Assembly: GCF_023656515.1 (NCBI RefSeq)
Contig: NZ_JAMOFV010000006.1
Span: 2,209,243 to 2,273,242, forward strand
Reading direction: 5' to 3'
DNA: 64,000 nucleotides
Source of the DNA: Clostridium swellfunianum
GTDB lineage: Bacteria > Bacillota > Clostridia > Clostridiales > Clostridiaceae
Shown here: positions 16,999 to 28,034 of the stretch, piece by piece
How positions within the stretch are numbered: the first letter of the stretch is position 1
How the letters are laid out: every line of letters begins with the position of its first letter
The notes under the pieces: model-generated
Database searches by the model: none
What the model saw: only the letters and a program-made list of their open reading frames with translations
Told to the model about the DNA's origin: nothing
Position numbers and translations under genes: made by a program

Positions 16999-19182
16999 TT
17001 ACGATTTGGTTCTATATATGTCAAGAACTCCTGCAAGCTTTTTAATCTTTTTCATAAGTTCCTTTAAATGCTCTATGTCTGATATCTTTAATTTAATAGT
17101 TATGATTGCAATGTTGTTTTTTATCGCTTTAGCATTTACAGCACATAAATAGGTCTTAGTTTCTATTATAAGCTCCATAATTTCAGATAAAAGTCCTTCT
17201 CTGTCATCTGCCTTAACCTGAATTTCAGTAGTATAATCTGCACCCTTAGCTGAACCCCACTGAACCTCAACAAGCTTATGATTTGTATCGGAAAGCAATA
17301 GAGCTGCATTTGTACAGTCTTTTCTGTGTATGGATACTCCTCTACCCTTAGTTACGTAACCTATTATTTCATCACCAGGAACAGGATTGCAGCATTTAGC
17401 AAACCTCACAAGAATATTGGTTATACCTTTAACAACAACGCTGTGCCCTAGATTTTTAACTTTGCTCACATTATCAGTATTTTTGCTGATGGTTTTGTTA
17501 ATTTGCTCTTCGACAGCCTTGGAATCTTGCTTATTTCCCTTTTCGAAGGCCTCTCTAAGCCTGCTAACAATACTTGATGCCATAATATCGCCAACCGCTA
17601 CAGCAGCAAATATATCATCCAGACCATTCATATTGTAACGCTTTAATATTTGCTCTATAGGTTCGCCTTTTGCAATTTCACCAAAGTTATACCCTTGTCT
17701 CTTAGTTTCCTTTTCTAAGATTTCTTTTCCTTTTACTATATTCTCTTCTCTCTTAGCTTTTTTAAACCATGCTCTAATTTTGGCTTTTGCCTGATTGCTC
17801 TTAGTTATATTAAGCCAATCTATACTTGGACCTCTAGGTATCGTAGAAGTTAAAACTTCTACTATTTCTCCAGTTTTAAGCTTATAATCTAATGGAACCA
17901 TTCTTCCATTTACTTTTGCACCAACGCATCTATTTCCGATATCAGTATGAATTCTATAAGCGAAATCAATTGGAGTAGCCTCGCTAGGAAGATTTATAAC
18001 AGTTCCTTTAGGCGTAAAAACAAATATTTCATCAGAAAACAAATCTATCTTAAAGCTTTCCATAAATTCTTCAGCATCTGAAGTATCTCTCTGCCATTCC
18101 AGCATATCCCTCAGCCATGTAAGCTTAGAATCTAAATTCCCCGTTTGAGAATTTGATGCCTCTTTATATTTCCAGTGAGCAGCAATACCATACTCGGCGG
18201 TTTTGTGCATTTCAAAAGTTCTTATTTGAATCTCGAAAGGTTTCCCTTGAGGTCCTATTACAGTTGAATGCAACGACTGATACATATTTGGCTTAGGCAT
18301 TGCTATATAATCCTTAAATCTTCCTGGTATTGGCTTATACATAGTATGAACTATACCTAATGATGCATAGCAGTCTTTTACACTTCCCACAAGAATACGT
18401 ACTGCTGTTAAATCAAAAATTTGATCCAATGTTTTATTCTTATTTATCATTTTTCTATATATGCTGTAAAAGTGCTTAGGTCTTCCATCTATATCTGAAG
18501 CAATGCCTGTCTTTAGCAAATTACTTTTTAGTTCTTCTGTAATCTGGGCTATATAAGCTTCCCTCTCAACTCTTTTCTCAGAAATCTTCTGAACTAAATC
18601 ATAGTATTCATTAGGATTAGTATATCTAAAAGCTAAATCTTCAAGCTCCCACTTTATCTTAGATATACCAAGTCTATGTGCCAAAGGGGCATATATATCA
18701 AAGGTTTCTTTCGCAGTCTGTTTTTGCTTTTCAATAGGTCTGTATTTTAACGTTCTCATATTATGCAGCCTATCAGCGAGCTTAATTAGAATAACCCTTA
18801 CATCCTTAGCCATAGCTAACAGCATTTTTCTTACATTATCGGCTTGCTGTTCTTCTTTCGACTTGAATTTTATCTTATCTAATTTAGTTACTCCGCTAAC
18901 TAAATCTGCAACTTCTATATTGAATTCACGAGTTACATCTTCATAGTTATAAATAGTATCTTCTATAACATCATGGAGAAGTCCTGCAGCAATAGTATTT
19001 GTATCTAATCCCATTTCAGCCAATATACCCGCCACCTCAACAGGGTGCGTAATATAGGGCTCTCCCGATTCTCTTTTCTGTTCTTTATGGGCATCAAATG
19101 CAAAGTTATATGCTTTAGTAATAAATTCTTTGTTCACATTATTACAATTTTTATCTATTTTCTCCATTAATTTGCTAAGCAT
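16999..19182 (-). CDS. rel: Bifunctional (p)ppGpp synthetase/hydrolase (Rel/SpoT homologue)
   Basis: 727-residue long RSH enzyme of the stringent response. Order: HD hydrolase domain with the metal pair at H70-D71 (GLLHDVIEDT), synthetase domain with YQSLHSTV, TGS domain (VFTPKGTVINLPSEATPIDFAY), a zinc/helical region with CCNPVPGD, and a C-terminal ACT domain from about 650. Both catalytic halves look intact, so it should make and degrade the alarmone. AGGAGAG precedes the ATG. Upstream is apt, the usual Firmicute neighbour. Confidence 0.95.
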   Translation of the reverse strand: MLSKLMEKIDKNCNNVNKEFITKAYNFAFDAHKEQKRESGEPYITHPVEVAGILAEMGLDTNTIAAGLLHDVIEDTIYNYEDVTREFNIEVADLVSGVTKLDKIKFKSKEEQQADNVRKMLLAMAKDVRVILIKLADRLHNMRTLKYRPIEKQKQTAKETFDIYAPLAHRLGISKIKWELEDLAFRYTNPNEYYDLVQKISEKRVEREAYIAQITEELKSNLLKTGIASDIDGRPKHFYSIYRKMINKNKTLDQIFDLTAVRILVGSVKDCYASLGIVHTMYKPIPGRFKDYIAMPKPNMYQSLHSTVIGPQGKPFEIQIRTFEMHKTAEYGIAAHWKYKEASNSQTGNLDSKLTWLRDMLEWQRDTSDAEEFMESFKIDLFSDEIFVFTPKGTVINLPSEATPIDFAYRIHTDIGNRCVGAKVNGRMVPLDYKLKTGEIVEVLTSTIPRGPSIDWLNITKSNQAKAKIRAWFKKAKREENIVKGKEILEKETKRQGYNFGEIAKGEPIEQILKRYNMNGLDDIFAAVAVGDIMASSIVSRLREAFEKGNKQDSKAVEEQINKTISKNTDNVSKVKNLGHSVVVKGITNILVRFAKCCNPVPGDEIIGYVTKGRGVSIHRKDCTNAALLLSDTNHKLVEVQWGSAKGADYTTEIQVKADDREGLLSEIMELIIETKTYLCAVNAKAIKNNIAIITIKLKISDIEHLKELMKKIKKLAGVLDIYRTKS

Positions 19183-19206
19183 TTGCGCTACTCTCCTAAA
19201 ATCAAA

Positions 19207-19227
19207 GGCTGGTTAATTAAACCAGCC
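19207..19227 (-). terminator. Hairpin between apt and rel
   Basis: An 8-bp stem (GGCTGGTT and its complement, 5-nt loop) followed on the minus strand by TTTGATTTT. It lies about 80 bp after apt and immediately before the rel RBS, so it may be a partial terminator or attenuator of read-through into rel. Confidence 0.5.
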
Positions 19228-19306
19228 GTTATTTTTATATCTATTATATAATATTGTGTAGAATTTTGCAATTTAAAATTTGATATAAATCATAGCGCAG
19301 CCTAAA

Positions 19307-19825
19307 TTAGAACTCATACTTAACTAATGACATCACATCGTATCTTTCTAACTTATCTATTCCATTAAGTCCAGTTAACTCAACAACAAAATTAAGTGAA
19401 ACAACTTCTCCACCAACGTGTTCCACAAGCTTGGCAACCGATGCAACTGTTCCTCCTGTAGCTAACAAGTCATCAACAATTGCAATTCTTTGACCAGGAA
19501 TAATTGCATCCTTATGTATTTCCAGATCATCGCTTCCATATTCTAATTCATAGTTTACACCAATAGTATCGAAAGGAAGCTTTCCTTTTTTTCTAACAGG
19601 TACAAAGCCCGCACCTATTGCATATGCAACAGGTGTTCCAAAAATAAATCCTCTTGCTTCTGGACCAACAACAACATCTATTTTTTTATCCTTCAAATAT
19701 GAAGCTATACTATCAACAGTATACTTAAATGCCTCTTTATCCTGAAGTAGTGTAGTTACATCTTTAAAACTTATACCTTCCTTAGGAAACCCTTCAACAA
19801 CTCTAATTTTTTCTTTTAAATCCAA
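19307..19825 (-). CDS. apt: Adenine phosphoribosyltransferase
   Basis: 172-residue purine salvage enzyme making AMP from adenine and PRPP; the PRPP loop is VDDLLATGGT. The start is set at TTG 19825 because GGGGGAA lies 7 bp before it and the resulting MDLKEKIRVVEGFP start and length match the family. The longer ATG-initiated reading to 19891 would add 22 residues without homology. It precedes rel. Confidence 0.94.
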   Translation of the reverse strand: MDLKEKIRVVEGFPKEGISFKDVTTLLQDKEAFKYTVDSIASYLKDKKIDVVVGPEARGFIFGTPVAYAIGAGFVPVRKKGKLPFDTIGVNYELEYGSDDLEIHKDAIIPGQRIAIVDDLLATGGTVASVAKLVEHVGGEVVSLNFVVELTGLNGIDKLERYDVMSLVKYEF

Positions 19826-20017
19826 CTTTAGTTCCCCCTTTGAACTTTTACTATTACGAACATTTAAAATTATAGCTATGCTATTATACATTTACAACAA
19901 ATCCAAAAATCAAGTGTTCAAGCACCTTGTAATTGCAAATAAACATCGTGACACTATTACATTATACCTTAAATGTTCTTAAATATTCAAGATTTTATAA
20001 CATTTTAATAAAAAAAT

Positions 20018-20044
20018 AAAACTCTGGGTTTTACCCAAAGTTTT
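20018..20044 (-). terminator. Terminator after secF
   Basis: A 12-bp stem with one G-U pair (arms 20018-20029 and 20033-20044, GGGT/ACCC core, 3-nt loop) is followed on the minus strand by TATTTTTTTATT. It begins 9 bp after the secF stop codon. Confidence 0.8.
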
Positions 20045-20053
20045 ATCTAAAAG

Positions 20054-20941
20054 TTAAGCAAGACTATTTGCTTTAACTCTTTTAGCTCTATTCTTAAATA
20101 TAACCCAGAATGGAGTGGCTATAAATACTGATGAATAAGTACCAGATATTACTCCAACCAACAAAGGTATTGTAAATTCTCTTACCGTTGGAACATAATA
20201 ATACACTGCAATAAGAGTAATTATAACGGCCATCCCTGTATTTATAGATCTTGCCATAGTTTGAGTCATACTTGCATTAGCAAGTGCAGCAGGATCAGAT
20301 CTTCTCATAAACTTTTGATTTTCTCTTATTCTATCAAAAACAACAATTGTATCGTTTATAGAATAACCTATTATTGTAAGCATTGCAGCAACAAAGGCTG
20401 AATTTAGCGGAAGTTTAAAAAATGCATAAAAACCTAAAACTACAAAAACGTCATGAACTAGTGACAAAAGCGCAGCCATACCAAAGTTGAATTCAAATCT
20501 TATTCCCACATAAATAAGCATTCCTACAATTGCTATAACCAATGCTATAACAGCCTTCTGCTTAAGCTCAGATCCTATTGAAGCACCTATATTTTCCTGA
20601 GATACCAAGTCAGTATCCTTTAAACTGTACTTCTCCTTAAGTTCTTTAAACATAGAAGCTACTGATTCACCAGTTATTTCCTTGCTTTTTATTTCTAACT
20701 GAGGAGTAGTTTTGCCTTCTGCTGTAGCTATATTTGTCTGTGCGTCAGGAGCATATTTCAATATTATTGCATCTGCTTCTTCTTTATTAAAATCTTTACC
20801 CATATCAACTCTTACAATTGTTCCACCAACAAAGTCAAGACCGAATTGCAGTCCGTTAACTGCAATTGCTCCAAAACCTACAATAATAATTATAGCGGAT
20901 ATGGCAAACCAAAGTTTAGTCTTTTCTATAATCTTTAACAT
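20054..20941 (-). CDS. secF: Protein translocase subunit SecF
   Basis: 295-residue inner-membrane RND-type subunit that works with SecD and SecYEG in late steps of protein export. One N-terminal membrane segment, an external domain of about 90 residues, then five membrane segments with the conserved GYSINDTIVVFDRIREN and the preceding VHDVFVVLGFYA. It begins 6 bp after secD. Separate secD and secF genes are usual in clostridia, unlike the Bacillus fusion. Confidence 0.95.
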   Translation of the reverse strand: MLKIIEKTKLWFAISAIIIIVGFGAIAVNGLQFGLDFVGGTIVRVDMGKDFNKEEADAIILKYAPDAQTNIATAEGKTTPQLEIKSKEITGESVASMFKELKEKYSLKDTDLVSQENIGASIGSELKQKAVIALVIAIVGMLIYVGIRFEFNFGMAALLSLVHDVFVVLGFYAFFKLPLNSAFVAAMLTIIGYSINDTIVVFDRIRENQKFMRRSDPAALANASMTQTMARSINTGMAVIITLIAVYYYVPTVREFTIPLLVGVISGTYSSVFIATPFWVIFKNRAKRVKANSLA

Positions 20942-20947
20942 AATACC

Positions 20948-22204
20948 TTACCCCCTAACAACATCTCTTACACCAAAAGTTCCAATTGTCTTCTTATTTA
21001 ACAAGCCCATTCCAGCTGCTAGTTTAATTAAGAATCTTGATACGGTTATAGCCGTAAACATACTTAAAATTACACCGATTACCAATGTTAACGCGAAACC
21101 TTTTACAGTTCCAGAACCAAGGCTGTAAAGTATTATTCCTGAAATTACTGTAGTTATGTTTGAGTCTAAAACTGAAGTCATAGCTCTATGGAAACCTGCA
21201 TCAACTACTGATTTTATGGATTTTCCTGCCTTCAGTTCTTCTTTCATTCTTTCGAATATAAGAACATTAGCATCTAAAGCCATACCAGCTGATATTAAGA
21301 AACCAGCTATACCAGAAAGGGTTAAAGTAGCTCCTATTGATGAGTATATCCCTAAAAGAAGTATCATATAAAGTACTAATGAAATAGATGCAATTAAACC
21401 AGGTACTCTATAATAAAGAATCATAAACGCAAATATTAATACTAAAGCTATCTTTCCAGCTTTAATACTTTGTGGAAGTGCATTTGCTCCCAAAGTAGGT
21501 CCTACAACTGTAACAGAAGCAGTTTTCACAGGAACCGGAAGTGCACCTGATTTAATTATGCCAGCAGTTCTCTTAGCCTCTGCAGAATCCTTGCTGCCTG
21601 TAATAGTTGCTTTTCCGTCTGTTATTATAGCTTGAACTGTAGGACTGCTTATCAAGTCCTCATCCATATATATGGATATTGGTTGTCTCAAATACTTTTC
21701 AGTTGCATCAGCAAACTTTTTAGCTCCATCATCGTTAAGTTCCAAGCCTATTGTAGGGCTTCCCTGCTGATCAAGATATGCTGAAGCATTCTTAACGTCT
21801 TTACCAGTAAGTATCTCTGTTTGATCTGGTCCAACAAATCTTAAGTTACCAGTTTTACCCACTGTATCAAGTACTTCCTTTGTATCAAATTTATCTGGGA
21901 TATCAATTCTTATTCTTTTGTTACCTTCCTGAGTAATAGTGGTTTCAGCCACGCCCATTTTGTTTACTCTCATGGAAAGTAGTTCTATTGTTCTTTCTCT
22001 ATCCTCTGTACTAATCTTATCTTGTTGTATTTCCATAACTACAGAAATACCACCTTTTAAATCCAAACCTCTTTTAATAGTTTCAGAAAATGGTCTAATC
22101 TGATAATCGCCAATAACTAAACCTTTTATACTGCTGTAGGCCAGAAAGGCAATTACAAGCAAACTAACTAAAAATAATGCCGTACTTTTACCTTTTGTTC
22201 TCAT
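20948..22204 (-). CDS. secD: Protein translocase subunit SecD
   Basis: 418-residue partner of SecF. An N-terminal membrane segment is followed by LDLKGGISVVMEI, a periplasmic-type domain of about 210 residues, and a C-terminal membrane bundle with GMALDANVLIFERMKEE. It is shorter than proteobacterial SecD (about 615 residues) because the large external region is reduced, as in other Gram-positives. The ATG has GGGGG upstream. Confidence 0.95.
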   Translation of the reverse strand: MRTKGKSTALFLVSLLVIAFLAYSSIKGLVIGDYQIRPFSETIKRGLDLKGGISVVMEIQQDKISTEDRERTIELLSMRVNKMGVAETTITQEGNKRIRIDIPDKFDTKEVLDTVGKTGNLRFVGPDQTEILTGKDVKNASAYLDQQGSPTIGLELNDDGAKKFADATEKYLRQPISIYMDEDLISSPTVQAIITDGKATITGSKDSAEAKRTAGIIKSGALPVPVKTASVTVVGPTLGANALPQSIKAGKIALVLIFAFMILYYRVPGLIASISLVLYMILLLGIYSSIGATLTLSGIAGFLISAGMALDANVLIFERMKEELKAGKSIKSVVDAGFHRAMTSVLDSNITTVISGIILYSLGSGTVKGFALTLVIGVILSMFTAITVSRFLIKLAAGMGLLNKKTIGTFGVRDVVRG

Positions 22205-22284
22205 GGTTATCCCCCTTCGTTATAATTCATAGAGTTAATTATATAACTTTTACAAATATTAGTCAACTTTAGGTAAATATGTTT

Positions 22285-23646
22285 CTATTCCTCCATAACT
22301 TTGGATTTTAAAGCTATAGCACATTCTATTCTTTTTTTCTGCATTTCGCAGCCCAAATCGTATGGAATATTCATATCGCCGTTAAAGTTGAAGTTGTTGG
22401 CTTGACAACCACCACTGCAGTAAAATCTTGCCCAGCATTCTCTGCACTTAGGCTTGTTATATATATGAGCTTTTTTAAATGTATCAGAGATTTCCATATT
22501 TATATTCTCATTAAACACATCACCCATTTTAAACTCTTCGTTGCCTACAAATTGATGGCATGGATAAATATCTCCATCTGGAGTAACTGCTACATATTCA
22601 TGACCTGCACCACAGCCGGATATCCTTTTATAAACACATGGTCCGCCCTGCAAATCAATATTAAAGTGATAAAATTTAAAATCTCTGTCTTCCTTATGTC
22701 TCTGAAGAAGGTCTTCATACAGCTTGTCATATTGTTCAAATATAACAGGCAGATCTTCTCTTCTTAATGAAAGCTCATGTTCATCCGGCAATACAACTGG
22801 TTCAATGGAAACTTCTTTAAAACCTAAATCAGCTAAATGTTTTACATCTTCATAAAAATCAGTATTTGCTCTTGTAAAGGTTCCTCTAACATAATACTGC
22901 TTGGATTTGTCTCTTCTGTCTACCATTGTTTTTATCTTAGGCAGAATTCTTTCATAGCTTCCGCTTCCATCAACACGTACTCTTACGCTGTCATTTACTT
23001 CTTTTCTTCCATCAATACTCAAAACTATATTGCCCATCTGTTTATCTATATATTCCATAATTTCATCATTAAGCAAAGTAGCATTTGTGGTCATTGTAAA
23101 TCTAATAGTCTTATTATGAAGCTTTTCCTGCTCTCTTGCATAATCAACTATTTCCTTAATGGTTTCAAAGTTCATAAGTGGTTCGCCACCAAATAAATCT
23201 ACCTCAATATTTTTTCTAGGTCCAGATTTCTTTATTACAAAATCTATTGCTTTCTTTCCAACTTCAGGTGTTAAAAGCTTTCTGCAGCCTTTATACTCCC
23301 CTTCATCTGCAAAGCAATATTTACACTTAAGATTACAATCATGAGCTACATTTAAGCATAGTGCTTTTATAAATGACTTTGATTTATCATTCATAGCTAT
23401 ATCTTCATATAGGTCTTCAGTATATAAAAGCCCCTCATCTATAAGTTCTTCCAATTCAGTGTAAGCCTCTAGAAGTTCTTCCTTGCTGTATTTATTCTTA
23501 TATATCTCTAAAGCTTTTTCTTTAGTTATTAAACTATTTTCCTCTAACAAATCATAAACCAGTTCATCTACAGCATGTACTACTCCAGAGTTCACATCTA
23601 TTAAATAACGATCATCGCCTTGATTAAATTTATGTATTAATGACAA
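22285..23646 (-). CDS. scfB: SCIFF peptide maturase (radical SAM/SPASM)
   Basis: 453-residue radical SAM enzyme that forms thioether bridges in the SCIFF peptide encoded just upstream. The radical SAM cluster ligands are C104, C108 and C111 (CNLKCKYC), GGEPLMNF follows, and a cysteine-rich SPASM tail (CRECWARFYCSGGCQ) would bind auxiliary Fe-S clusters. A peptide-recognition domain fills the first 85 residues. It starts at TTG 23646 with GGAGGAG 8 bp upstream; the TTG is the only start that keeps the conserved N-terminus. Confidence 0.93.
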   Translation of the reverse strand: MSLIHKFNQGDDRYLIDVNSGVVHAVDELVYDLLEENSLITKEKALEIYKNKYSKEELLEAYTELEELIDEGLLYTEDLYEDIAMNDKSKSFIKALCLNVAHDCNLKCKYCFADEGEYKGCRKLLTPEVGKKAIDFVIKKSGPRKNIEVDLFGGEPLMNFETIKEIVDYAREQEKLHNKTIRFTMTTNATLLNDEIMEYIDKQMGNIVLSIDGRKEVNDSVRVRVDGSGSYERILPKIKTMVDRRDKSKQYYVRGTFTRANTDFYEDVKHLADLGFKEVSIEPVVLPDEHELSLRREDLPVIFEQYDKLYEDLLQRHKEDRDFKFYHFNIDLQGGPCVYKRISGCGAGHEYVAVTPDGDIYPCHQFVGNEEFKMGDVFNENINMEISDTFKKAHIYNKPKCRECWARFYCSGGCQANNFNFNGDMNIPYDLGCEMQKKRIECAIALKSKVMEE

Positions 23647-23703
23647 TTTTAGTTCTCCTCCCCATCATTGTTAAGAATAAGTAAAAAATCCTCTATAAAT
23701 TTA

Positions 23704-23728
23704 AAGCAGTAACTTTACGTTACTGCTT
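23704..23728 (-). terminator. Hairpin between scfA and scfB (attenuator candidate)
   Basis: A perfect 10-bp stem (AAGCAGTAAC and its complement) with a 5-nt loop, starting 10 bp after the scfA stop. On the minus strand it is followed by TAAATTT, a weak T-tract. Such a partial terminator would let the peptide be made in excess over its maturase. Confidence 0.6.
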
Positions 23729-23738
23729 GAGCTTTATA

Positions 23739-23876
23739 TTAATTTTCACAAGCTAGGTTTGCAACTGTGCAGGAAGTTTTGCATGCTGACTGGCAGGAGT
23801 TAGCACATTCCTTGCAGCCAGGTTTCTTTAAGCTGTCTTTAATATTTGTCTTGTTTATTGTTCTAATATGTTTCAT
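23739..23876 (-). CDS. scfA: SCIFF precursor peptide (six cysteines in forty-five residues)
   Basis: A 45-residue peptide starting MKHIRTINKT with exactly six cysteines, C21, C24, C28, C32, C36 and C43, the hallmark of the nearly universal clostridial SCIFF ribosomal peptide. GGAGG precedes the ATG at 23876; a longer in-frame reading upstream has no conserved residues. The maturase gene scfB follows. Cysteine-to-threonine thioether linkage has been shown for the family; the biological function is unknown. Confidence 0.95.
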   Translation of the reverse strand: MKHIRTINKTNIKDSLKKPGCKECANSCQSACKTSCTVANLACEN

Positions 23877-23944
23877 TCTAGTTCCTCCATTCCTAAAACA
23901 TTCCAAACAAATTATAACATATATTAGAGACAAAATAAAGTATT

Positions 23945-24313
23945 TTATAGATTTATTCCAAGCATGCCCGACAGCGCGCCTGTTACTAAGGCCAATAGAA
24001 CTCTCCATAAATCCTTAACCGCTAGGCCATCCTTGCCCAGAATTATTGCTGTTATGTACAGTATTAACATATATAATAATGCTACTAGAAGTCCTATAAA
24101 CCATCCTTTGTTATTTATCTTTTTAGTTGCATAAATAGATGCATACATTATACTTATCATAGATGTTATCAGAATACATACTGATAATGCACTTTCTCCT
24201 ATGCTGCTAAAAGTCTGAATAAGTGCTAATATAAAAGCAATGATTACAGTAAGCACGCATCCTCTTAAGACCCCTTTTCCGATGTACATGGAATTGTTTT
24301 TAAACCCCTCCAA
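23945..24313 (-). CDS. TIGR04086-like membrane protein (YrzE type)
   Basis: 122-residue integral membrane protein with four hydrophobic segments and a short basic N-terminus (YIGKGVLRG). It occupies the slot between yajC and the SCIFF genes where clostridia carry a TIGR04086 family protein; function is unknown. The start is uncertain: TTG 24313 has GGGGGTG 7 bp upstream, whereas the ATG at 24289 has GGAGGGG but 15 bp away. I favour the TTG. Confidence 0.75.
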   Translation of the reverse strand: MEGFKNNSMYIGKGVLRGCVLTVIIAFILALIQTFSSIGESALSVCILITSMISIMYASIYATKKINNKGWFIGLLVALLYMLILYITAIILGKDGLAVKDLWRVLLALVTGALSGMLGINL

Positions 24314-24343
24314 ACTTTGGCACCCCCATAAAATTATTGTAAA

Positions 24344-24389
24344 AAAACATCTCTTATCTACTATTATTTATGTAGACAAGAGATGTTTT
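24344..24389 (-). terminator. Terminator after yajC
   Basis: An 18-bp stem with one G-U wobble (arms 24344-24361 and 24372-24389; ACATCTCTT core) and, on the minus strand, a run of T after the stem. It starts 20 bp past the yajC stop codon. Confidence 0.85.
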
Positions 24390-24408
24390 ATGATTGTTTT
24401 TATCTTAT

Positions 24409-24690
24409 TTACTTATTTTCTTCAGACTTTGTGGTTAAAACATGAGATATACCATTTTTGTCAAGCTTGATTCTCATCTTGTCAGGCCCGGTTTCTAATA
24501 TAACATGCTTATCTTGAATATTTGTAAGCTTTCCTATTATTCCACCTCTGGTCATAACCTCATCGTTAACCTCTAAACCGCTTATCATTTGACTATACTT
24601 CTTCTTTCTCTTATTTTCCGGAAGAAATATGAAAAGATAAAAAAGACCAATCATTAATATAAATGGTACTAAAGTTGATATGTATTGCAT
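24409..24690 (-). CDS. yajC: Preprotein translocase subunit YajC
   Basis: 93-residue SecDF-associated protein with a single N-terminal membrane segment (LVPFILMIGLFYLFIFLP), the usual basic EnkRKKKYSQM stretch and a conserved MTRGGIIGKLTNI region. Downstream of tgt and queA, the usual Firmicute and proteobacterial gene order. AGGAGGAATTATA precedes the ATG. Confidence 0.93.
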   Translation of the reverse strand: MQYISTLVPFILMIGLFYLFIFLPENKRKKKYSQMISGLEVNDEVMTRGGIIGKLTNIQDKHVILETGPDKMRIKLDKNGISHVLTTKSEENK

Positions 24691-24780
24691 TATAATTCCT
24701 CCTTTCTTTAAATATAAAATATATACAATTATATAACCAGATATCTAGTTATACATTTATATTTTTAACTAATAGCATAG

Positions 24781-25914
<1,134 letters not shown>

Positions 25915-25936
25915 TCACACATCCTTTTGTATTAGG

Positions 25937-26962
25937 TTATTTTAAAAACATAGCGTCTCCAAAACTAAAGAATCTATATTTATCCTCAACAGCCGTTTTA
26001 TAAGCCTTCATAATTGTATCACGCCCTGCAAAAGCACTTACGAGCATAATAAGAGTTGATTCTGGAAGATGGAAGTTTGTTATCAATGCATCAACTATCT
26101 TAAACTTATAACCTGGATATATGAATATATCAGTCCATCCGGATTGCTCTCTAACTCTCCCATTTTCATCAGCAATAGTTTCAAGCGTTCTATTTGAGGT
26201 TGTACCCACAGCTATTACTCTTTTTCCTTTTTCCTTTGTAGAATTTATAAGCCTTGCAGTTTCCTCATTCATTATATAATACTCTGCATGCATTATATGC
26301 TGTTCTATTTTCTCAGCTTTAACAGGCCTGAAGGTTCCAAGTCCTACATGAAGTGTTACAAAAGCTGTTTTTACGCCCTTTTCTCTTATCATATCCAAAA
26401 GTTCTTGTGTAAAATGGAGGCCTGCTGTAGGAGCCGCAGCGGAACCTACTTCTTTAGAATAAACAGTCTGATATCTTTCCTTGTCCTCTAAAGTCTCTTT
26501 TATATATGGTGGCAAAGGCATTTGTCCAAGTCTATCAAGTACCTCTTCAAATATGCCTTCATAGTGGAACTCCACAACTCGGCTCCCTTCTTCAGCCATA
26601 CCAACCACTTCTGCTTTTAGTTCTCCATTTCCAAAGACAAATTTAGCCCCCAGCTGTGCTCTTTTACCTGGCTTGACTAAGGTTTCCCATCTTTTTTTAT
26701 CTAATCTTTTTAAAAGCAGGAATTCCATCTTTCCGCCTGAATTTTCCTTACTTCCAATAAGCCTTGCAGGAAGAACCCTTGTATCGTTTAGCACAAGACA
26801 GTCTCCAGGTTCTAAATAGTCTAAAATATCCTTAAATTTCTTATGCTCTATGCTGCCGGAATTCTTATCTACTATCATTAATCTGGACTCATCTCTTTTT
26901 TCCAGAGGGTGCTGAGCTATAAGTTCCTCCGGCAAATCAAAATAAAAATCTTTTACTTCCAA
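25937..26962 (-). CDS. queA: S-adenosylmethionine:tRNA ribosyltransferase-isomerase
   Basis: 341-residue queuosine enzyme that builds epoxyqueuosine on tRNA. It begins [20 protein letters not shown], aligning with the family from the first residue, and has the PTAGLHFT and [11 protein letters not shown] motifs. The start is TTG 26962 with AAGGTGA 5 bp upstream. Part of the ruvA-ruvB-queA-tgt-yajC run. Confidence 0.95.
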   Translation of the reverse strand: MEVKDFYFDLPEELIAQHPLEKRDESRLMIVDKNSGSIEHKKFKDILDYLEPGDCLVLNDTRVLPARLIGSKENSGGKMEFLLLKRLDKKRWETLVKPGKRAQLGAKFVFGNGELKAEVVGMAEEGSRVVEFHYEGIFEEVLDRLGQMPLPPYIKETLEDKERYQTVYSKEVGSAAAPTAGLHFTQELLDMIREKGVKTAFVTLHVGLGTFRPVKAEKIEQHIMHAEYYIMNEETARLINSTKEKGKRVIAVGTTSNRTLETIADENGRVREQSGWTDIFIYPGYKFKIVDALITNFHLPESTLIMLVSAFAGRDTIMKAYKTAVEDKYRFFSFGDAMFLK

Positions 26963-26993
26963 TCATGTCACCTTCTTCTGTTGTTCTAATAAA

Positions 26994-28022
26994 TTATTCA
27001 TCAAATAGCGTAAATTGCTCATTTTTCCTAGTTCTAGGTCTTTTCATATGCTTATATGCTTTATCCGTGGCCATTCTACCCCTTGGTGTTCTTATGATAA
27101 AACCCTTTTGAAGAAGATATGGCTCATACACATCTTCAATAGTGTCCAGCTCTTCTCCTATAAAATATGCTAGGGTCTCAAGTCCAACAGGTCCTCCATT
27201 AAAATTATCAACAATAGCTTCCAATATCCTATTGTCGATTCTATCAAAGCCTTCACTGTCTATATCTAAAAGTTCTAAAGCAGCCCTAGCTGTTGGCAGA
27301 TTAATAACACCATTACCCTTTACATCACAATAATCTCTAACTCTTTTCAAAAGCCTGTTAGCTATTCTAGGAGTTCCTCTTGATCTTCTAGCCACTTCAT
27401 AGGCAGCATCCTCCTCAATTGGAACATCTAATATGTTTGCAGATCTCGTGATAATCTCTTTAAGTTCGCTGTCTTCATAAAATTCCATAGAGCAAAGAAC
27501 TCCAAACCTGTCTCTTAAAGGAGCAGTTAAAAGACCTACCCTTGTAGTAGCACCTATAAGGGTAAACTTAGGCAAGTCAATTCGTATAGATTTAGCAGAA
27601 GCTCCCTTTCCTATAACTATATCAAGAGCATAGTCCTCCATAGCAGGATATAATATTTCTTCTACATTTCTGTTTAATCTGTGAATCTCATCTATAAACA
27701 GAACATCAAAGTCGCTTAAACCAGTAAGTATAGCTGCCAAATCTCCCGCCCTTTCTATAGCAGGACCGGAAGTTATCTTAAGGCTTCCTTTCATCTCTTT
27801 TGCAATTATATTTGCCAAAGTTGTCTTTCCAAGACCAGGAGGTCCATAAAGCAAAACATGGTCCAGTGCCTCTTTCCTCTTTTTTGCGGCTTCAATAAAT
27901 ATATGAAGCTTATCTTTAACCTTGCTTTGTCCTATATATTCCCTAAGGTTTTGAGGTCTTAAGCTGTATTCAATCTCAGTATCCTCTTCTATATTTATCG
28001 ACGTAATAATTCTATCATCCAT
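26994..28022 (-). CDS. ruvB: Holliday junction branch-migration ATPase RuvB
   Basis: 342-residue hexameric AAA+ motor that drives branch migration with RuvA. Walker [10 protein letters not shown], Walker B FIDEIHRL, sensor GATTR, then a C-terminal winged helix (RTPRGRMAT). Length is standard. It starts 12 bp after ruvA with a canonical ATG. Confidence 0.96.
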   Translation of the reverse strand: MDDRIITSINIEEDTEIEYSLRPQNLREYIGQSKVKDKLHIFIEAAKKRKEALDHVLLYGPPGLGKTTLANIIAKEMKGSLKITSGPAIERAGDLAAILTGLSDFDVLFIDEIHRLNRNVEEILYPAMEDYALDIVIGKGASAKSIRIDLPKFTLIGATTRVGLLTAPLRDRFGVLCSMEFYEDSELKEIITRSANILDVPIEEDAAYEVARRSRGTPRIANRLLKRVRDYCDVKGNGVINLPTARAALELLDIDSEGFDRIDNRILEAIVDNFNGGPVGLETLAYFIGEELDTIEDVYEPYLLQKGFIIRTPRGRMATDKAYKHMKRPRTRKNEQFTLFDE

Positions 28023-28034
28023 AAACTCTTCTCC

